Made by a program: the position numbers and the translations under genes. The notes below the pieces were generated by a model. It did not search any database and was not told where the DNA came from. It saw nothing but the letters and a program-made list of their open reading frames with translations. Positions 5,157 to 5,168 of a DNA stretch of 5,168 bases are shown here, piece after piece (within the stretch, counting starts at the first letter, position 1; every line of letters begins with the position of its first letter). Origin of the DNA: JBKHJZ01 sp046537875 (GTDB taxonomy: Bacteria > Actinomycetota > Acidimicrobiia > Acidimicrobiales > VFJN01). The stretch lies in NCBI GenBank assembly GCA_046537875.1, contig JBKHJZ010000216.1:1-5168 (forward strand). The letters are read 5' to 3'.

Positions 5157-5168
5157 GCCGGACGTCCC

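Overview
The window is very GC-rich, with GC-biased third codon positions, GTG starts, and a gene mix of short-chain dehydrogenases (SDRs), a crotonase, an alpha/beta hydrolase and a TetR repressor. This points to a high-GC actinomycete-type bacterium (Actinomycetota) with extensive lipid or CoA-thioester metabolism. The genus cannot be fixed from the sequence. No rRNA, tRNA, CRISPR array, insertion sequence or phage module was seen.

Layout. (1) The left edge (1-63, minus) holds only the first 21 codons of a dihydrofolate-reductase-like (RibD C-terminal family) protein, with a good Shine-Dalgarno (SD) site just upstream. (2) A 357-bp divergent intergenic region (64-420) follows, with one compact inverted repeat and no convincing gene. 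(3) A stand-alone classical SDR is encoded on the plus strand (421-1287), with a strong AGGAGG site. (4) A 251-bp convergent spacer carries a GC-rich hairpin next to the stop of an 83-residue protein of unknown function (1539-1790, minus). (5) A compact minus-strand block reads, in transcription order, SDR (4443-3619), alpha/beta hydrolase (3614-2697) and enoyl-CoA hydratase-like crotonase (2685-1876). Gaps are 4 and 11 nt if the SD-supported starts are used. The 83-residue gene lies 85 bp further downstream. (6) A TetR-family regulator (4515-5156, plus) is divergent from that block. The intervening DNA holds a perfect 5+5 palindrome, TTGAC-N5-GTCAA, which is a natural candidate operator.

How it fits together (inference). 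The TetR protein probably represses the SDR-hydrolase-crotonase operon and perhaps itself, and is released by a ligand such as an acyl-CoA or the pathway substrate. The crotonase keeps both catalytic glutamates and the SDR keeps its Ser-Tyr-Lys site with an acidic NAD-type specificity residue. The pair could therefore carry out hydration and 3-hydroxy oxidation of an unsaturated acyl-CoA, with the hydrolase acting on an ester, lactone or thioester. No acyl-CoA ligase, acyl-CoA dehydrogenase or thiolase lies in the window, so the substrate stays unknown. I see no clearly new type of biological system. The most interesting items are the TetR control region (palindrome and possibly leaderless start), the unassigned 83-residue protein, and the unidentified substrate of the three-enzyme operon.
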